A stretch of 64,000 bases of DNA from Apteryx mantelli. Taxonomy: Eukaryota > Chordata > Aves > Apterygiformes > Apterygidae. Below, piece by piece: positions 46,431 to 58,594 of this stretch. Within the stretch, counting starts at the first letter, position 1; each line of letters begins with the position of its first letter. The notes under the pieces were generated by a model. That model had not been told where the DNA came from, did no database searches, and saw only the letters and a program-made list of their open reading frames with translations. Made by a program: the position numbers and the translations under genes. Location: NCBI RefSeq assembly GCF_036417845.1, contig NC_089978.1, positions 137,944,288-138,008,287 on the forward strand, in the 5' to 3' direction.

Positions 46431-47325
46431 GGGTGGGAGGGAGGAAACAAGTCGGAGGCTGAGGTCTCAGACTGGATGGGCACTAGGCACCACCTGAAGG
46501 TTGCTCCCCCGCATGCCTTTTGGACTCAGAATGAGGTGGTAAATAAAAGGTGCAGAGATCACCCAGTGCCAGCTGTCTTCTTCTGTCAGTGCATTGCAGG
46601 GAAGCATGATTGAGTAAAGGGTGTTGAGCAAGCCTCCTGCCCCAGAGCTGATGTCCAGTAGTCCTCCCTGCTTTTGGGGTAATTCAGCCCTGGCTGAAGG
46701 TGAAACCATGCCCATAATATGGTATAGCGGGGGGGAGGGCTGGTATTTTTTTAAAAGATCTTTGAGGTAAAGGGTTTGTCAATTTACAGTTATCTAATAG
46801 AATTGGTTGTGTGATTAGACCTTTTAACATCAAGCATCTTGATAAGTCTTGACATTCCTTTGAAATGCTTTAAATCCATTATAAAAGATTGCTTCTCTTT
46901 TTTATAGCATTTATCTACAATAAAAACTAGAAAATGGACCCCTGTAATTGAGTGCAAGAAATTATTAAAAAAAAAAGACAAAAACTAGTCCTACTACATG
47001 ATATGTATCATGTGTATTTACTAGATGAAACTATTCCCTCTCCTTTGTAGTCTCATCACATCCACTGGTAGTTTTCAGAAAAGGAATTTAAAAGCAAAGC
47101 TATATGTCACAGTTTTGGTTAATATGAGGGTTCTGAAACCGTAACTGCAGCAGTTGGGGCCCAATTTTATTTATTTGCCCCTCAACAATTTTAATGAATT
47201 CATGTGTAAATTTAGAAATTCAGTATCTTATATTAAAATTTATCAGAATGTTACTTTCCCTCAACTGTGAAAATCAACTCACTTCAATGGAAAATACAAG
47301 TATAAGATTCTTGTTTTCCTTGTAG
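46431..47325 (+). other. Probable 5' noncoding/intron 1 region of SYCE3
   Basis: No gene seen on its own. It connects the CpG island with the acceptor TTTTCCTTGTAG at 47325. Confidence 0.5.
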
Positions 47326-47434
47326 ATGGCCAAATCAGAACCTCGGGAAAGAAACTATGATAACATGGTAAAGATGGTGGAGGACCTGAACAGGGACTTG
47401 GAAAAACTTCTGGAGGAAATGGAAAAACTATCAG
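47326..47434 (+). CDS. SYCE3: SYCE3 first coding exon
   Basis: Synaptonemal complex central element protein 3, needed for meiotic chromosome synapsis. After acceptor TCCTTGTAG the exon starts directly with ATG and encodes MAKSEPRERNYDNMVKMVED then DLEKLLEEMEKLS, ending at donor TCAG|GTATTG. Human SYCE3 has the same ERNYDNMLKM...LEKLLEEMEK core. The region is helical and coiled-coil-prone. The join with the next exon gives Val in phase. Confidence 0.93.
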
Positions 47435-48559
47435 GTATTGCTTTTTGCTGAGAATGATCGGATTTGTCTACTGGAGGGTGAAGACACTGGAGCTTTATTA
47501 GGTATATTTATTACCGTAAACATCCCTGTGTGATAGAAATGTAAATGGAAAAAATTGCAGTCAGCTAATATCTTAATGTTCTCAAGTGAGTGTACAAATA
47601 ATCTAGAAGTTTTAAGTGTCTCAGAATTGAAAATTAACAGGATGCTCAGTTCAGAGTGATGGCTGAGAACAGAAATAATATTAAGGCATTTAATTTACAG
47701 TGATTAAAATGTAGTATATAAAACGAGATTTACTTTGGAAAAATGGTGGGATGCATTTTCAGGTCAGTGCTTGACATAATTAATTATTCAATTAGAATAA
47801 AGACTCCCCTGCAAATTTACCCTTAGTCCTTTATGTATAGAGAGCTGCACCAATTCTCTCAGAAATTGTGTGCAATTACCAAGAATAGACTGAAATTAAT
47901 AAATAAACTATGTGTAATTAACTACAATTTATGAGTGCATTTGAGAAAACTACTCAATTTATGTAAGATTTTATGTCAATTTGTAGTAGAACAAAAGAGG
48001 AAAATATGAAATAATTGCTAAAATTACTTGCCCTGCTTTGTCAGATAACTCATTTTTTCAGACTCAATCTCATGATTTAGTTTGTTCTTTAAACCATCCA
48101 TCACCTTGCTGTGGCCTTCTGGTTTTCCTTTCCTTACCTAACACTAGTATCCTGACTGTTACAGGTCTTGAAAGAGAATTCTTTTATTTGGTTCATTTAT
48201 TTAAAAACAGTCTGTTGCACCTTTCTTTTTGATTGCCTGTTTTGTTGTAAATTTTATGTAACAGTGTCTGTCTCCTGTTTCTATCAGTAATAAATATATT
48301 TCATTCTGAAGCATTTTGAGACATTTATAAAAAAAGTAATAATAAACATCCATTTTTTTAAATCTTGAATATTATTGTGGGCAGCGTCCACTAGTTAATG
48401 AACATAATGATAACCAGGCCTGCAATACAATATGTTCATCATTATTATCATATTATTGAACTGATTATCATTAATGTCCTTTTAACTTTTATTGAATCTG
48501 CCATTGCTTTTTTTATGGCAACATTGCTGGCTTGGTAATATCTGTTGTTTTCTTTGTAG

Positions 48560-48729
48560 TGCAGGCAACCTGGATGGCTTATGACATGGTAGTAACGCGT
48601 ACAAACCCAGACCTGGCCAACTCCATGAGGCAACTGGAAAATGCCTTCCTGAATTGCAAAGAAGAGATGGAGAAGAAATGGCAAGAGGTGCTAAGGGAAT
48701 CTAACAGTGAAGAGCAAAAAAATGAATAA
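48560..48729 (+). CDS. SYCE3: SYCE3 terminal coding exon
   Basis: Acceptor TTTCTTTGTAG before 48560. Encodes VQATWMAYDMVVTRTNPDLA, then SMRQLENAFLNCKEEMEKKW, and stops at TAA 48727-48729. With the first coding exon it makes 92 residues, against 88 in human, with the extra residues at the polar C-terminus. The gene is spliced, so it is not a retrocopy. The WMAYDMVV core is almost unchanged from mammals, which argues for function. Confidence 0.95.
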
Positions 48730-51700
48730 ATTGGTTTCAATCATGTTGGCAGAATTACAGCCCTTGGAAAATCATTCCAGTTTTTTTGTTTTCTGGTCCT
48801 GAAGGATTCACAAACACCATGGAAAATGGATTGACTTTCATCTTTTTGAGAACTGCATATGTGGCTGTATCTATGGTTTTATTTTGATGAGTAGACATAT
48901 ATATATATATATAGTTGAAACTGAAAGATAACAATGTGGCTATTTTCATTATGTTCATTAGTAGTCCTTGGAGCATTTGTGCATACACAACTTACATGTA
49001 TTCTGTGTCATTGTTCCTGAAAGATCACATTCACTTTCTAGTATATATGTGTACATGAAATTCTTTGTCCCCTGTACAAATGTAAGATTTTTTTGGTGCA
49101 GTGGACCATTGCAGTTGTATTACACCAGCACATGTCCTTCAAGGAAAACTGAAGAACAACTGTTTTTCCAAGTGAGAAACAGCTGAAATTCTAGATTTGC
49201 ACGTTGATCTGGGTTACTTTGATGGGGGATTGCCTACTAGATGCTCAGTTACAGAATTTGATTATTTAGATAACGTATCTATAGTTGTTTCATTTTGTTT
49301 CCTTGGATTTTAACCGTTTCTTTGGATTGTTTTTCCCAGAAAGATTGCTCCATCTCACTTTGAAGATAATGCGTCTAGACTGTTTGCAATCACAGACTAT
49401 ACAGTGGTGTACAATACAATCACCACAACAATACTATCACTACTGAAACCACAGCAATGTAGTCTGTGGTACTGCTGCAGAAACCAAGCTAACTATATTC
49501 TAAAACAATTTTCTCAGTACGTTCCTACTGTTCAGGGAGTACTACAAGAGGAAGAACAGAAGTGACTTTTGTCAAGATATGGATTAAGAGCACCACTTTG
49601 TGGCCTGCAGGTATGGCATAAATGAGTGTTCTATCTGAGATGGACGTCTACTAAGTTTTGAGGAAAGGGAACTCCCCTTTCATTAAAATCAGTCTCTTTA
49701 ACAAGCTGATTTCTAGTAAGCATCATGTAGCAAGTGATGACATCCCAATCTTCTTTGAAGGGCATTTCATGATTTAAATCACATCTAAATGATCTGTCAA
49801 AAGTTTGCTCAATTGTTAGATTAAGTACTTTCTTGAGACTGGTTGATCTCAATTCACAGGAAAAAGTGTTTTTATTTTATGAAGTGAGAAACAAGTAACT
49901 AATTTCACCATTTTTGTTTGCAATACTACCAAGTGTTTCCAGAGACACAAAGGGTAAAGAACATTGATTTTGATCTCTACCTTTGACTTTCCTACTAGCA
50001 GGTAGGTCTTCATTCCTGCCAGAGTTAGGGCATAATGGTGGAGCAGCATGAGGAAACTTGCACTTTGATTATTCTCTGGAGGATTTTAATGGCATATTGT
50101 CACTTTGGTACCTTTTCACAACACTGCATTGTCTTCATTCTTTAATTCTGTATTAAAAACTAAATGCCTTTGAAGAAGCACTGTCTTCAGCAGCTGGTGT
50201 AGGGATGTACTAAATTGTGTGATTTTGTGTGACCTTTGACCATTAAGTGCTAAGTACTCAACATTGACTACAGATTTTCAAAGTAGCTCAGTTTCTATTT
50301 GGGGATTTAAATGAAGTGGCCAGTGTTAAAAAAAAGATTTTTTGCATCCAGCAGTCCTGTTGAGAATAGAGAATACTGCTTGAAAACAATACTTCTAAAA
50401 ACATCTCTTAACTTATTAAGGACTCCTGTTGTGATATTCAGTGAAGTTCTATCTGTAGGCCTCCTCTGAACTTTCATTATGTTAAGTTGAATCCAATTTC
50501 CTGTGACTGGAAGGTTACATTGAATTAATCTTTCAGAATACAGTATTTATCCAGAGTGAAAGGCCACAAATTAGAGAATGTAATTGTAGGGAAAGGAGGT
50601 ATCTGGTAACATTTTTTTTCAGTCCTCAAGTCTCAGTACTTTACAACTCTTCCTTTCCAAATTTTGGAAAACAAGTCTTTTTTTGGTATAACCACTGAGG
50701 CAGAAGGGTACCTTAAATTTCCTCCTCATCAAGCAGCAGATAAGCAGTAGGCTACTAACCACAGGCCACCAATTTATCTTCTAGGACAGGTACTGAAACC
50801 GACATTCTAGGTCCACCCTTTGTGAAGGAACAGAATGAGTTCAGAGAAGGAGTGTTGGGGATACCTGCAAAAATTTTTTGTCTGTGCCAGCCTTTTTCTT
50901 ACTCCTGAAAGTTCTTACTCTAGCAACCACATGAAGAATGTTAACACTTAATTGTGATGAACAGCAGTGACAGAGGTTGGGAAGAAAGAACCAAAGTCTG
51001 CAGTTGGGACTACAGCATGTGCTTTGCCTGGATGCTCTGGCTGGCTGAGCAGACTGGGTCTGTCTTTCTCCCCAAGCTTTCCTTCTCAGCTATATAATGT
51101 CAACTGGAGAAGAATTAGGGATGCACCAGGGTAGGAGTAGTGTATATTCCTTGAAATACTGTATGGCAAGATGATTATACTTTTCTTTATATTTTATCTT
51201 TATACTTTTCTTTTTCTTTATTCTTTTCTTTTCTAAAAATAATCTGAGCTTATTTGGGGAGTGGGGTATTACATTGAGAATCAGCTTGTGGGGACCGTGT
51301 TTTGTTTCCATACATCTCACTATCTATTAAACTTCAGCCCAGCTAGGTGCTTTAGACTTACAACAGAAATCAGATAGCCCACATTAAAATACATCGACTT
51401 CCTGTCGCAGGGGTGTGTAAAAGTTTTTCAATAAAAATTATGTAGAGCAACAGCCCCATCTAGTGCTCACATAACCTAAAACTGTAATAACAGATGTCAA
51501 CCCAGCAATCCTGATTGTTGATCACCCATCATGGCAGATTTTTATAATAAGCAGTTTATAATATTTTTATAATAAGCAGTTTAGTTTTATGTTCACTCTT
51601 AATGAACTCCAGTTTTGTGATTTGGGCCTGTTCTCCTGTTATCTGCAGATGCTTCCTGTACTGTATTTAAGGGAAAGCATGCTTCTGCACAACAGCTACA

Positions 51701-54700
51701 AAAGCAAGAGAAGTTGGCATTGGTGCACTGCCACTCTGAATGCCCAAATACAGCAGTAAGGGATTCTGTTTCTTTAGTTACTCATTCCTTAACCTCTTAT
51801 GGTAAGACTTAAAAAGCAAGTCACACATCAATTGTTCGTTTTTCTTTATACAGAAAGCTGGACAGATACTAGAATCTGTATTCACTAGTTCATTTTGCAT
51901 GGATAAATAGGTTAAATCTTTTATTTCCACAGTTGGACATTAGCTTTAATCAAAAAGTGTGTAAAGCTCAGCAATGAGTTCGTGGACTGGATCCTTAAAC
52001 ACCTAATAAGGATAGTAGATGCTCTGATGTTTAACATTGCAACTTTTACAGTCCTTGTAACAGCAAAATTCACAGATCTTAATTATACTTAAGCTGTCTG
52101 CAAGGTGAGAGTTGGATGCCTAAGAATGGAATCCCCAAGAGCCAGCAAACTGAGCCATAGATTGTCTGACCCAAAAAGCCTGCACTGGTGTAGCTCAAAT
52201 CACATTCCTGTTCTGAACTTAAACAGCTTTCTTTTCTACAAAAGAGTTGTGCAAGGTATCCTGTGACTCTCCAAGTATTTGGGGATAGTACTTTGATTTA
52301 GTGACCCTCTAAAGCTCTCATGCTACATTTGAGATACAGTCCCAAGGTTATGAAATTGCTGGGCTCTCACATAGAGCTTGTTATATATGATAATAGCACT
52401 GCACTATGAAGAATATTTGAAGGAAGATTTATGAGATTTAGAGGTCATTAAAAACTGGTAACACAGAACTCTAAGTCATGGGCAAAATTATATAAGTGAA
52501 AGTAACACATGCTTTTAACACACAATTTGCTGGACCAACACAGTGTACAGTAAGCACAGAACACAGACCTTTTAACCTCTGGAAACAAAACATAAGGCTA
52601 CTATAGGTACACTGCACAAACTGGTTTTTGACTCTTACCAGCTGACTTAGGTTACTTAACATGTTAAAACAGCAGTGAAGTTAGAAGTTTGACTAGCTTG
52701 GGTTACGGCTCAAACTGAGTGTCAGGTTACCTGACACACTAATACAAGCTGCTTATCTGAGCTAAGACTGTATTTGCTGTATCTCAAAACTTTTAACTTA
52801 CACTTACAAGAATTTATTGAGAACAGATCTCTTTCTGTACTACAAACACATACTTTATGGCCACTCTCCTTTAGGAATACACTGTAAAAACTGATTAATT
52901 CTGAAGACCTAATCAATCCCATGAAAGTCACAATTTACAAGTCAAAAGTCCAGATTGATAGCCGAGTAATTTTTGAGGGATGATACATTTCAACAGTAGT
53001 CAGGAAATGTGAAGCTCTATGAAGTAGGCAAACTACTCCATAGTAGTAGTAAGCTACTCTGTAGGTCTTTCTCATAAGATTTTAAAACCTTAAGATACTA
53101 ATGCTACTAGCTGATGAGATGAATAATCACTTTTAAAATCATCAGGATCAGTTTTCTGCACAGTGCATCATTCTCTGCCTCTAAGTCTTAAATAGAGTCA
53201 CAGCTGCACTTCTTCACTATTTTAAATAGCATAAAATGAAGAGTTCGAGCTGCCACCTCTTTGACAGCTTCAAAAACCTTCCTATCTCCCTTGCTCTTTA
53301 GAGGGACACAAACATCCCACCCACTGCTTGGCTGGTCTTTATGCAGTGAGGCTTCCCTCCCCCGCCACCCCAAGTATGTATGAGCATCTCAAAGCAGATG
53401 ATACTTTCTTACCACACACTCATAATGATGCTGAAGGCTAGAAACCAGCCCTCCATCAAGCCAAACTAGCAGAAAGGATAACAACTTCAATGGCTGTAGT
53501 AGTAGACTTTCTTAAAAAAAACAAAACAACCCCACACACCCACACCCTGCAACAAGTAACTGAAATTGAACTTAAAGAGTCTTTCATCTTCATCAGAAAT
53601 TTCCCGGGATCTGCAAATTAAGGGTTTGAAGAGCACTATTCTAGGGCTATTAGGGTCATTACAACTCTTACTATCCAGATCACATGCAAGTTCATTCTAG
53701 TATTCCACTACAGAGTCTCAAGTATGTGCCCCCAATCTGCAAATAAGCATGAAATAATCATGCATATGGCTTGCCCTGCAGACTGTGAATTCAAATTCTG
53801 TGTAATAGACACTATTTCCAGAGGTTTTGGATCTACAGTCAAAGTCTGTGTCACTTCCAAGGCATTTGTTACATCTGTGTACAATCATCCCATGGAAATG
53901 GGTGCGAAAGGATACACATGAATCCAGTATTGAACAATGTAGGAATTTACAGGATAAATATTTCTCTGTATCTGTATCTTGTGATCACAAGATAATTAGA
54001 AGCATCAGTGCATACAGGTGAGGGCCTACAGAACTTTTTCCCCTTCTTTATCCTCCCAAAAGATCATAAATGCCAGCAAATGTTTTTGTGGCTGAGTAAC
54101 AGTGAACTGCATTCACAAGCAGAAAGCCTAGATACAGTCAGGTAGGAAGAATATTACAGAAATACACTGTAAAATAATTACACAGCCACTATAAGTGCCT
54201 ATAAAAGGAAAAGGATGCTTGAATAAGAGAATGAACATATCACAGAAACGAAGGATCTGAGTAGATATAAAAAACATACTAATTACTTTGAAAATTCAAA
54301 ATCCTTTGAGAAAGGCTTATAAAAAAACAAAACTAAGCACTCATCCCAAGTATTGCTTGAGATAAGTAATAGCATTCTAGGTACACAAGCACCACAGTTG
54401 TTAAATAGCTGACTCAGTAATGAGCACCAATGTCTTTCCTTCAGCCAAAGTTCAGCTTGTAGAAGAGAGCAAGTAGCTTAATAAAGAACAACCGATCTTT
54501 GTGCCCAGCTCGAGTCATCTAAGGACTAGTTTTAGTAACTACTTTGGCCTTATAAAAGTTGGGCCTAAATTTTCATAAGTAGGAATTTAGGTGGAGGGAG
54601 GATTATCTCAACTGTGGGCTTCTGCTCTATGCAAAGATTCCTTTTCTATTATCACAAAGTTAGGACTGAGTTACTGGAAAAAAAACTAGACATTAGGAAA

Positions 54701-54949
54701 CTATTTACATATCTCCTCCAATTTCTCCTTTCATGAAATGAAGATAACTAGTTAGGTGCTTTTGTTAAACACTGAATCAATTTGATCAATTGCATTTTTG
54801 CAGGGAATAACAAAATGACAGGGGAGGAAGAAAATGACCAACAATCAAGTAAGGAAGTGGTGGACTGAGTCTGGGGTGATGGAAACAGAAGAGACACCCT
54901 AATCAACAAAGCAGGGCTAAAGTGGAAATACCCTAAGCATATGCACATA
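48730..54949. other. SYCE3 3'UTR and intergenic, no further gene seen
   Basis: The SYCE3 3' untranslated region begins here. No clear AATAAA lies in the first kilobase; candidates are farther down (such as ATTAAA near 50152 and AATAAA near 51430). An (AT)n run lies at about 48896-48913. A 30-bp duplication (TTTTTATAATAAGCAGTTTA twice) lies at 51538-51586. No coding signal was recognised. Confidence 0.5.
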
Positions 54950-55165
54950 AATAAGGAAGTGCCTATAGGACCACATTATGGGGAAAGCACTCATGTCCCT
55001 TCTATGAAGTCAGCACACCAGGGTGTCTCTCTGAAGTGCCTGTACACTAATGCATGCAGCATGGGAAGCAAACAGGAAGAATTAGAAGGTTGCGTGCAAT
55101 TACAGGACTACAATTTCACTGGGATCATGGAGATGTGGTAGGACAGCTCACACAATTGACTATCA
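54950..55165 (+). mobile_element. CR1 fragment, endonuclease start
   Basis: The plus-strand frame reads HQGVSLKCLYTNACSMGSKQ then EELEGCVQL and GIMEMW, the N-terminal apurinic-type endonuclease region of CR1 ORF2 (known as LKCLYTNARSMGNKQEELE). It is internal to the element and broken at both ends, with a stop at about 55139. Confidence 0.8.
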
Positions 55166-57654
55166 CATTATCTCCACATCTTCCCAAATCTACACCAGAT
55201 CTGCTAGGATGTAGAAACTTACTAGTTTCACAACAGTCCATACAAAAGTGCACTTTCAGAACTGCTGGGTAAGTGATCCAGTGCAGCAATAGCAGGTTAT
55301 GTTACATGGGCTAGTGTCACAGTGAATTCAGAAGTATACATACCAGAGAGTCAGAAGTGTTCTTCTTGAAGAGAACCCTGTAGTTTTCATTTCACATCTT
55401 GAAATTTCCTAATTCATTTCCAAAGCAAGCAGGAACCCCCTGATATAGCCAGCTGTAGGCAGTGCAACTCATGCATCACTATGCTCCCTGCCCAGGAGCT
55501 AACAAAGACAACAGGGTGCAAGGGAATAGAAAAACACCATTCCTTACCTTCCCAGAAGCTGGAAGGAAATGCTTTGGAGCCCACCTGACACTCTGCCTCT
55601 CCTTCCCCCACTTAATATTTCTTGAGTAATGAGTGTGGTGTCCAGAGAACCCGATAAGATTTTTGATTATTAAGCTGTCTCCACAGTAGTGTGCAAGAAC
55701 AGGGAAACCAGAAGATACAGGGACAGCAATTACCCTCCATGAATCTCCCTACTCTCATATTTAGTCCTATGTATTTAGTCATACAGTGCCACTCCATACC
55801 AAGATGGCTTATATGAAGGCTTATTCAGTAAAGGTTGGGTAAAGATGAGATAGCTAAAAACAGGAAGAAGTGTTTTAGGGAAACTAATAAATATAAAATC
55901 TAAGATCTGGATAACAGCAACTGCAAGAGAGGAATGTGAGAAACAGTGGACTAGAGAAAAAAGCATACAAGAGAGCTGAAGAAAAGCACCCACATTCAGC
56001 AGCTGGGGGGGAAGACCTCCAAGCTTGGGGGAAGACCATTAAAAAACAAGTACACATTAAGATGGTTAAAAGCTTGACACTCATCAGCACAAGACAGCAC
56101 AGGTACAAAGATATTACTGGTTTCAAATAAGGAAAAGTGGAGGGGCTAGTAAAATCTACTCCCTGCATTTGGAACTGAAGCTTGAATAAAGTGACAATTA
56201 AGCCTGCTGTCTTTTTCAATGGTGAGGAACCCCAAAGCTTGGACTCTAATGTTTACATAACACAAAGCCTAGCAAAACAGGGAAAGCAACATCCCAATAA
56301 CCCACTTGGAGTCTCCTGACTCCTGCTGCAAGATAACAGAAAAAACAACCATTAATGAATCACAGAAGCAGAGAGGGGTGTGGATTATTGCTGTTTTGCA
56401 TAATTTCTCTATAGTGGATCTACTTCAAGACAAAGCAGTTTCTAATCTAGCCATATCCTTGTACAGGTAGTATCCAGCATGGCTTTAGGCAAAATATGCC
56501 AACACATATTAAGAAGGCAGGTTTAATTTTGATATATGTGCTGAAGCAGCAAAATACAATCATTCACAATTTTAAATGTAAACATGAACAAACATGTCAA
56601 TAGGTAATTTGCTTTTTTTGTAGCTGAAATCACTTTTATTTGTGAGAAACATCACCCATGCTGCACAGTTTCAAATAGATCTTACCAAGGAAAGCGGAAA
56701 TTTCTCCTCCCCATGTCCTGCAGTGAACAGGACTGGCACAGAAAAAACCTCATCACACCTGGGAGGTTTAGCACCAGCATCTAATAAAAAAGCATTTGAT
56801 TTCAATTTCAGTTCTTTGGTTGTTTTTTTCCCCTTTTCATTTTGATACCAAAAGAAAAATTGAAAAATTCAATGCTAGTGAAACAGTGAAATTCTTAAAA
56901 AAACCCAAATCAAAAAACCCACAGTTGCTGTTGAAACTGGGCAGGTTGCTCTTTCTGAATCTCACTCTCTTTCTTCACGCATTTATCTTGCGGGCGTTTC
57001 CTGGATCTCTGCAGCTGGTAAGTTTTCTCTCTCTCAAGTTCCAATAGTTTGAATCTTTGCTTTCTCATCATTGTTGACAATTTATTGCTTGAATGTTTCT
57101 TTGGTGTTATGTTTTTAGTTGCATTTTAGGACACCTGTAGAAGAGCCAAATTACAACATGCAATTTACTTGGTTTCATTTCTACTGGGAAATAGAAATGT
57201 AAGAAACACTGGACTAGAAAACAAAGCTGTCTATTGGGTGGGATTTCAGATGAAGACCAAGTTGTGACTGTAACTTACAGGATAAGCCAAGTCATGCTTA
57301 TTCATCTACAAGTTAAGAGTACAGCATCTTCCTATAGGAGTACAGTATCTTCCTGAAGTGAAACAGCACCAGCTCATCAACAGATGCCAGTATTATATAC
57401 CAGTTAGGAGCACCCCCTTAAAACAAATCACACAGATGAAGCAGAATCTTTTACAGAAGTTTACTTTGTGATGAATACAAAGAGGCAGGAAAGAAAAAAG
57501 CAGAACAGAAGAAAGTTCCTTGGGTTGTCTATATAAGACTCAAAAGCTATTGCAACAACCTAATGCATAGGGGTATGTGGCCAGACAGATGCTCTGGGTC
57601 CTAGAAGCATACATAATCGTGTTTCAGTTGGAGAACGGGACCTATCTGACTTAC
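55166..57654. other. YBX3 downstream / 3'UTR region
   Basis: No independent gene seen. A minus-strand AATAAA (plus TTTATT at 56635-56640) could end the YBX3 transcript. The 3' noncoding exon boundary was not resolved. Confidence 0.45.
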
Positions 57655-57755
57655 CTGAGGGATGGTAAAGGTGCCTGGGGAGCCGGACATTACTCAGCAC
57701 CACTCTGCTCGGTCACTGGAGGAGGATTTTCAGCAGGTGTTTCAGTCACCTTTGT
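57655..57755 (-). CDS. YBX3: YBX3 last coding exon with stop
   Basis: Coding part 57690-57755 after acceptor TGTGTCTCAG. It encodes TKVTETPAENPPPVTEQSGA plus a final Glu, then TAA (57690-57692), matching the C-terminus of YBX3. The stop is followed about 35 bp later by a consensus donor CAG|GTAAGTCAG at 57654, implying an intron in the 3' untranslated region. Phase fits the preceding exon (GKE|TKV). Confidence 0.88.
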
Positions 57756-58425
57756 CTGAGACACAATAAACCTACATTACAGACAAAGAACGACCTCCAG
57801 ACCCTTTCTCTGTTCAGTAGTAGCATCAGTATAACCCAGGCTTTAAGATAATCAAGAAAGATGAAGTATCAGAAAATATTAACTGTAGGGAATACAAAGA
57901 TAATCTGCTATGTAATACTTAATCTTTGTACACTTCTTAAAAAAACCATCTCCAATATGGAGGGGACCACCTCAAGCGGATATAGAATGAGTCTTTCCTC
58001 ACTAAAGCCTGTGTTTGCAAATAGTTCACCGAAACCAGCTGGTTTAAGCAGATCAGAAAACAGATCTGGAGCTTTTAAATCTTTCTCTTAGCTTGGAGAC
58101 TGATGGTCTGGGGAAGTGGGAAAATACAGCAGTCCCCATCTACTTCAGAAATTTTAGTTATAATCTGATCCTCAGTTAAGAACTATCCAGAAGTTGTTCC
58201 CATCCCACTGCTGGTTAGTGTTCCATTTAAGGTTCTCAAACAAGGTCACAGGGAACAGGCAATGAAGCCAACTACCTTCACCACAAACACCATCAGACTC
58301 TTTCAGCACACTAACAGTATACTTGGGTTTAAAAAAAAAAAAAAAAACCTGAACAGCAGAGGATCTTGAACATTCATCCAATCAACAACAGCCCCAAACT
58401 CGGTCTCCGCCAGGAGGGTGCTTAC
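57756..58425 (-). other. YBX3 intron
   Basis: No gene seen. Contains a poly-A run on the plus strand at 58332-58347. Confidence 0.7.
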
Positions 58426-58594
58426 TTCTTTCCCATCCTGAGCTGGAGTATTGGGTGGACGAGGTCGACGCCGGTAGTTATACGGGCGTCGATACCCACG
58501 GTGAAGTGGCTGCTGACTCATAGCATTGGCCTCATGCTGGTTCTCTTTTTCAGCCTCTCCAGCCACCGGGGCAGGGCGAGGACGTGGGGGCCCT
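58426..58594 (-). CDS. YBX3: YBX3 exon, basic/aromatic C-terminal region
   Basis: 169-bp exon between acceptor CTCTTTTCAG and donor GAA|GTAAGCACC. It encodes GPPRPRPAPVAGEAEKENQH, RGYRRPYNYRRRPRPPNTP and QDGKE, the alternating basic/aromatic region of Y-box proteins that binds RNA outside the cold-shock domain. YBX3 is a cold-shock-domain DNA/RNA-binding regulator of transcription and translation. The exon joins upstream through a split Arg codon (AG|A). Confidence 0.95.

Noticed and set aside
45407-46483. Long open frames on both strands in the GC-rich block
   Set aside because: They are low-complexity Pro/Ala/Gly/Arg frames produced by CpG-island composition, with no domain and frames open on both strands.
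48890-48915. AT run after SYCE3 as a regulatory element
   Set aside because: Simple (AT)n microsatellite in the 3' untranslated region, with no further signal.
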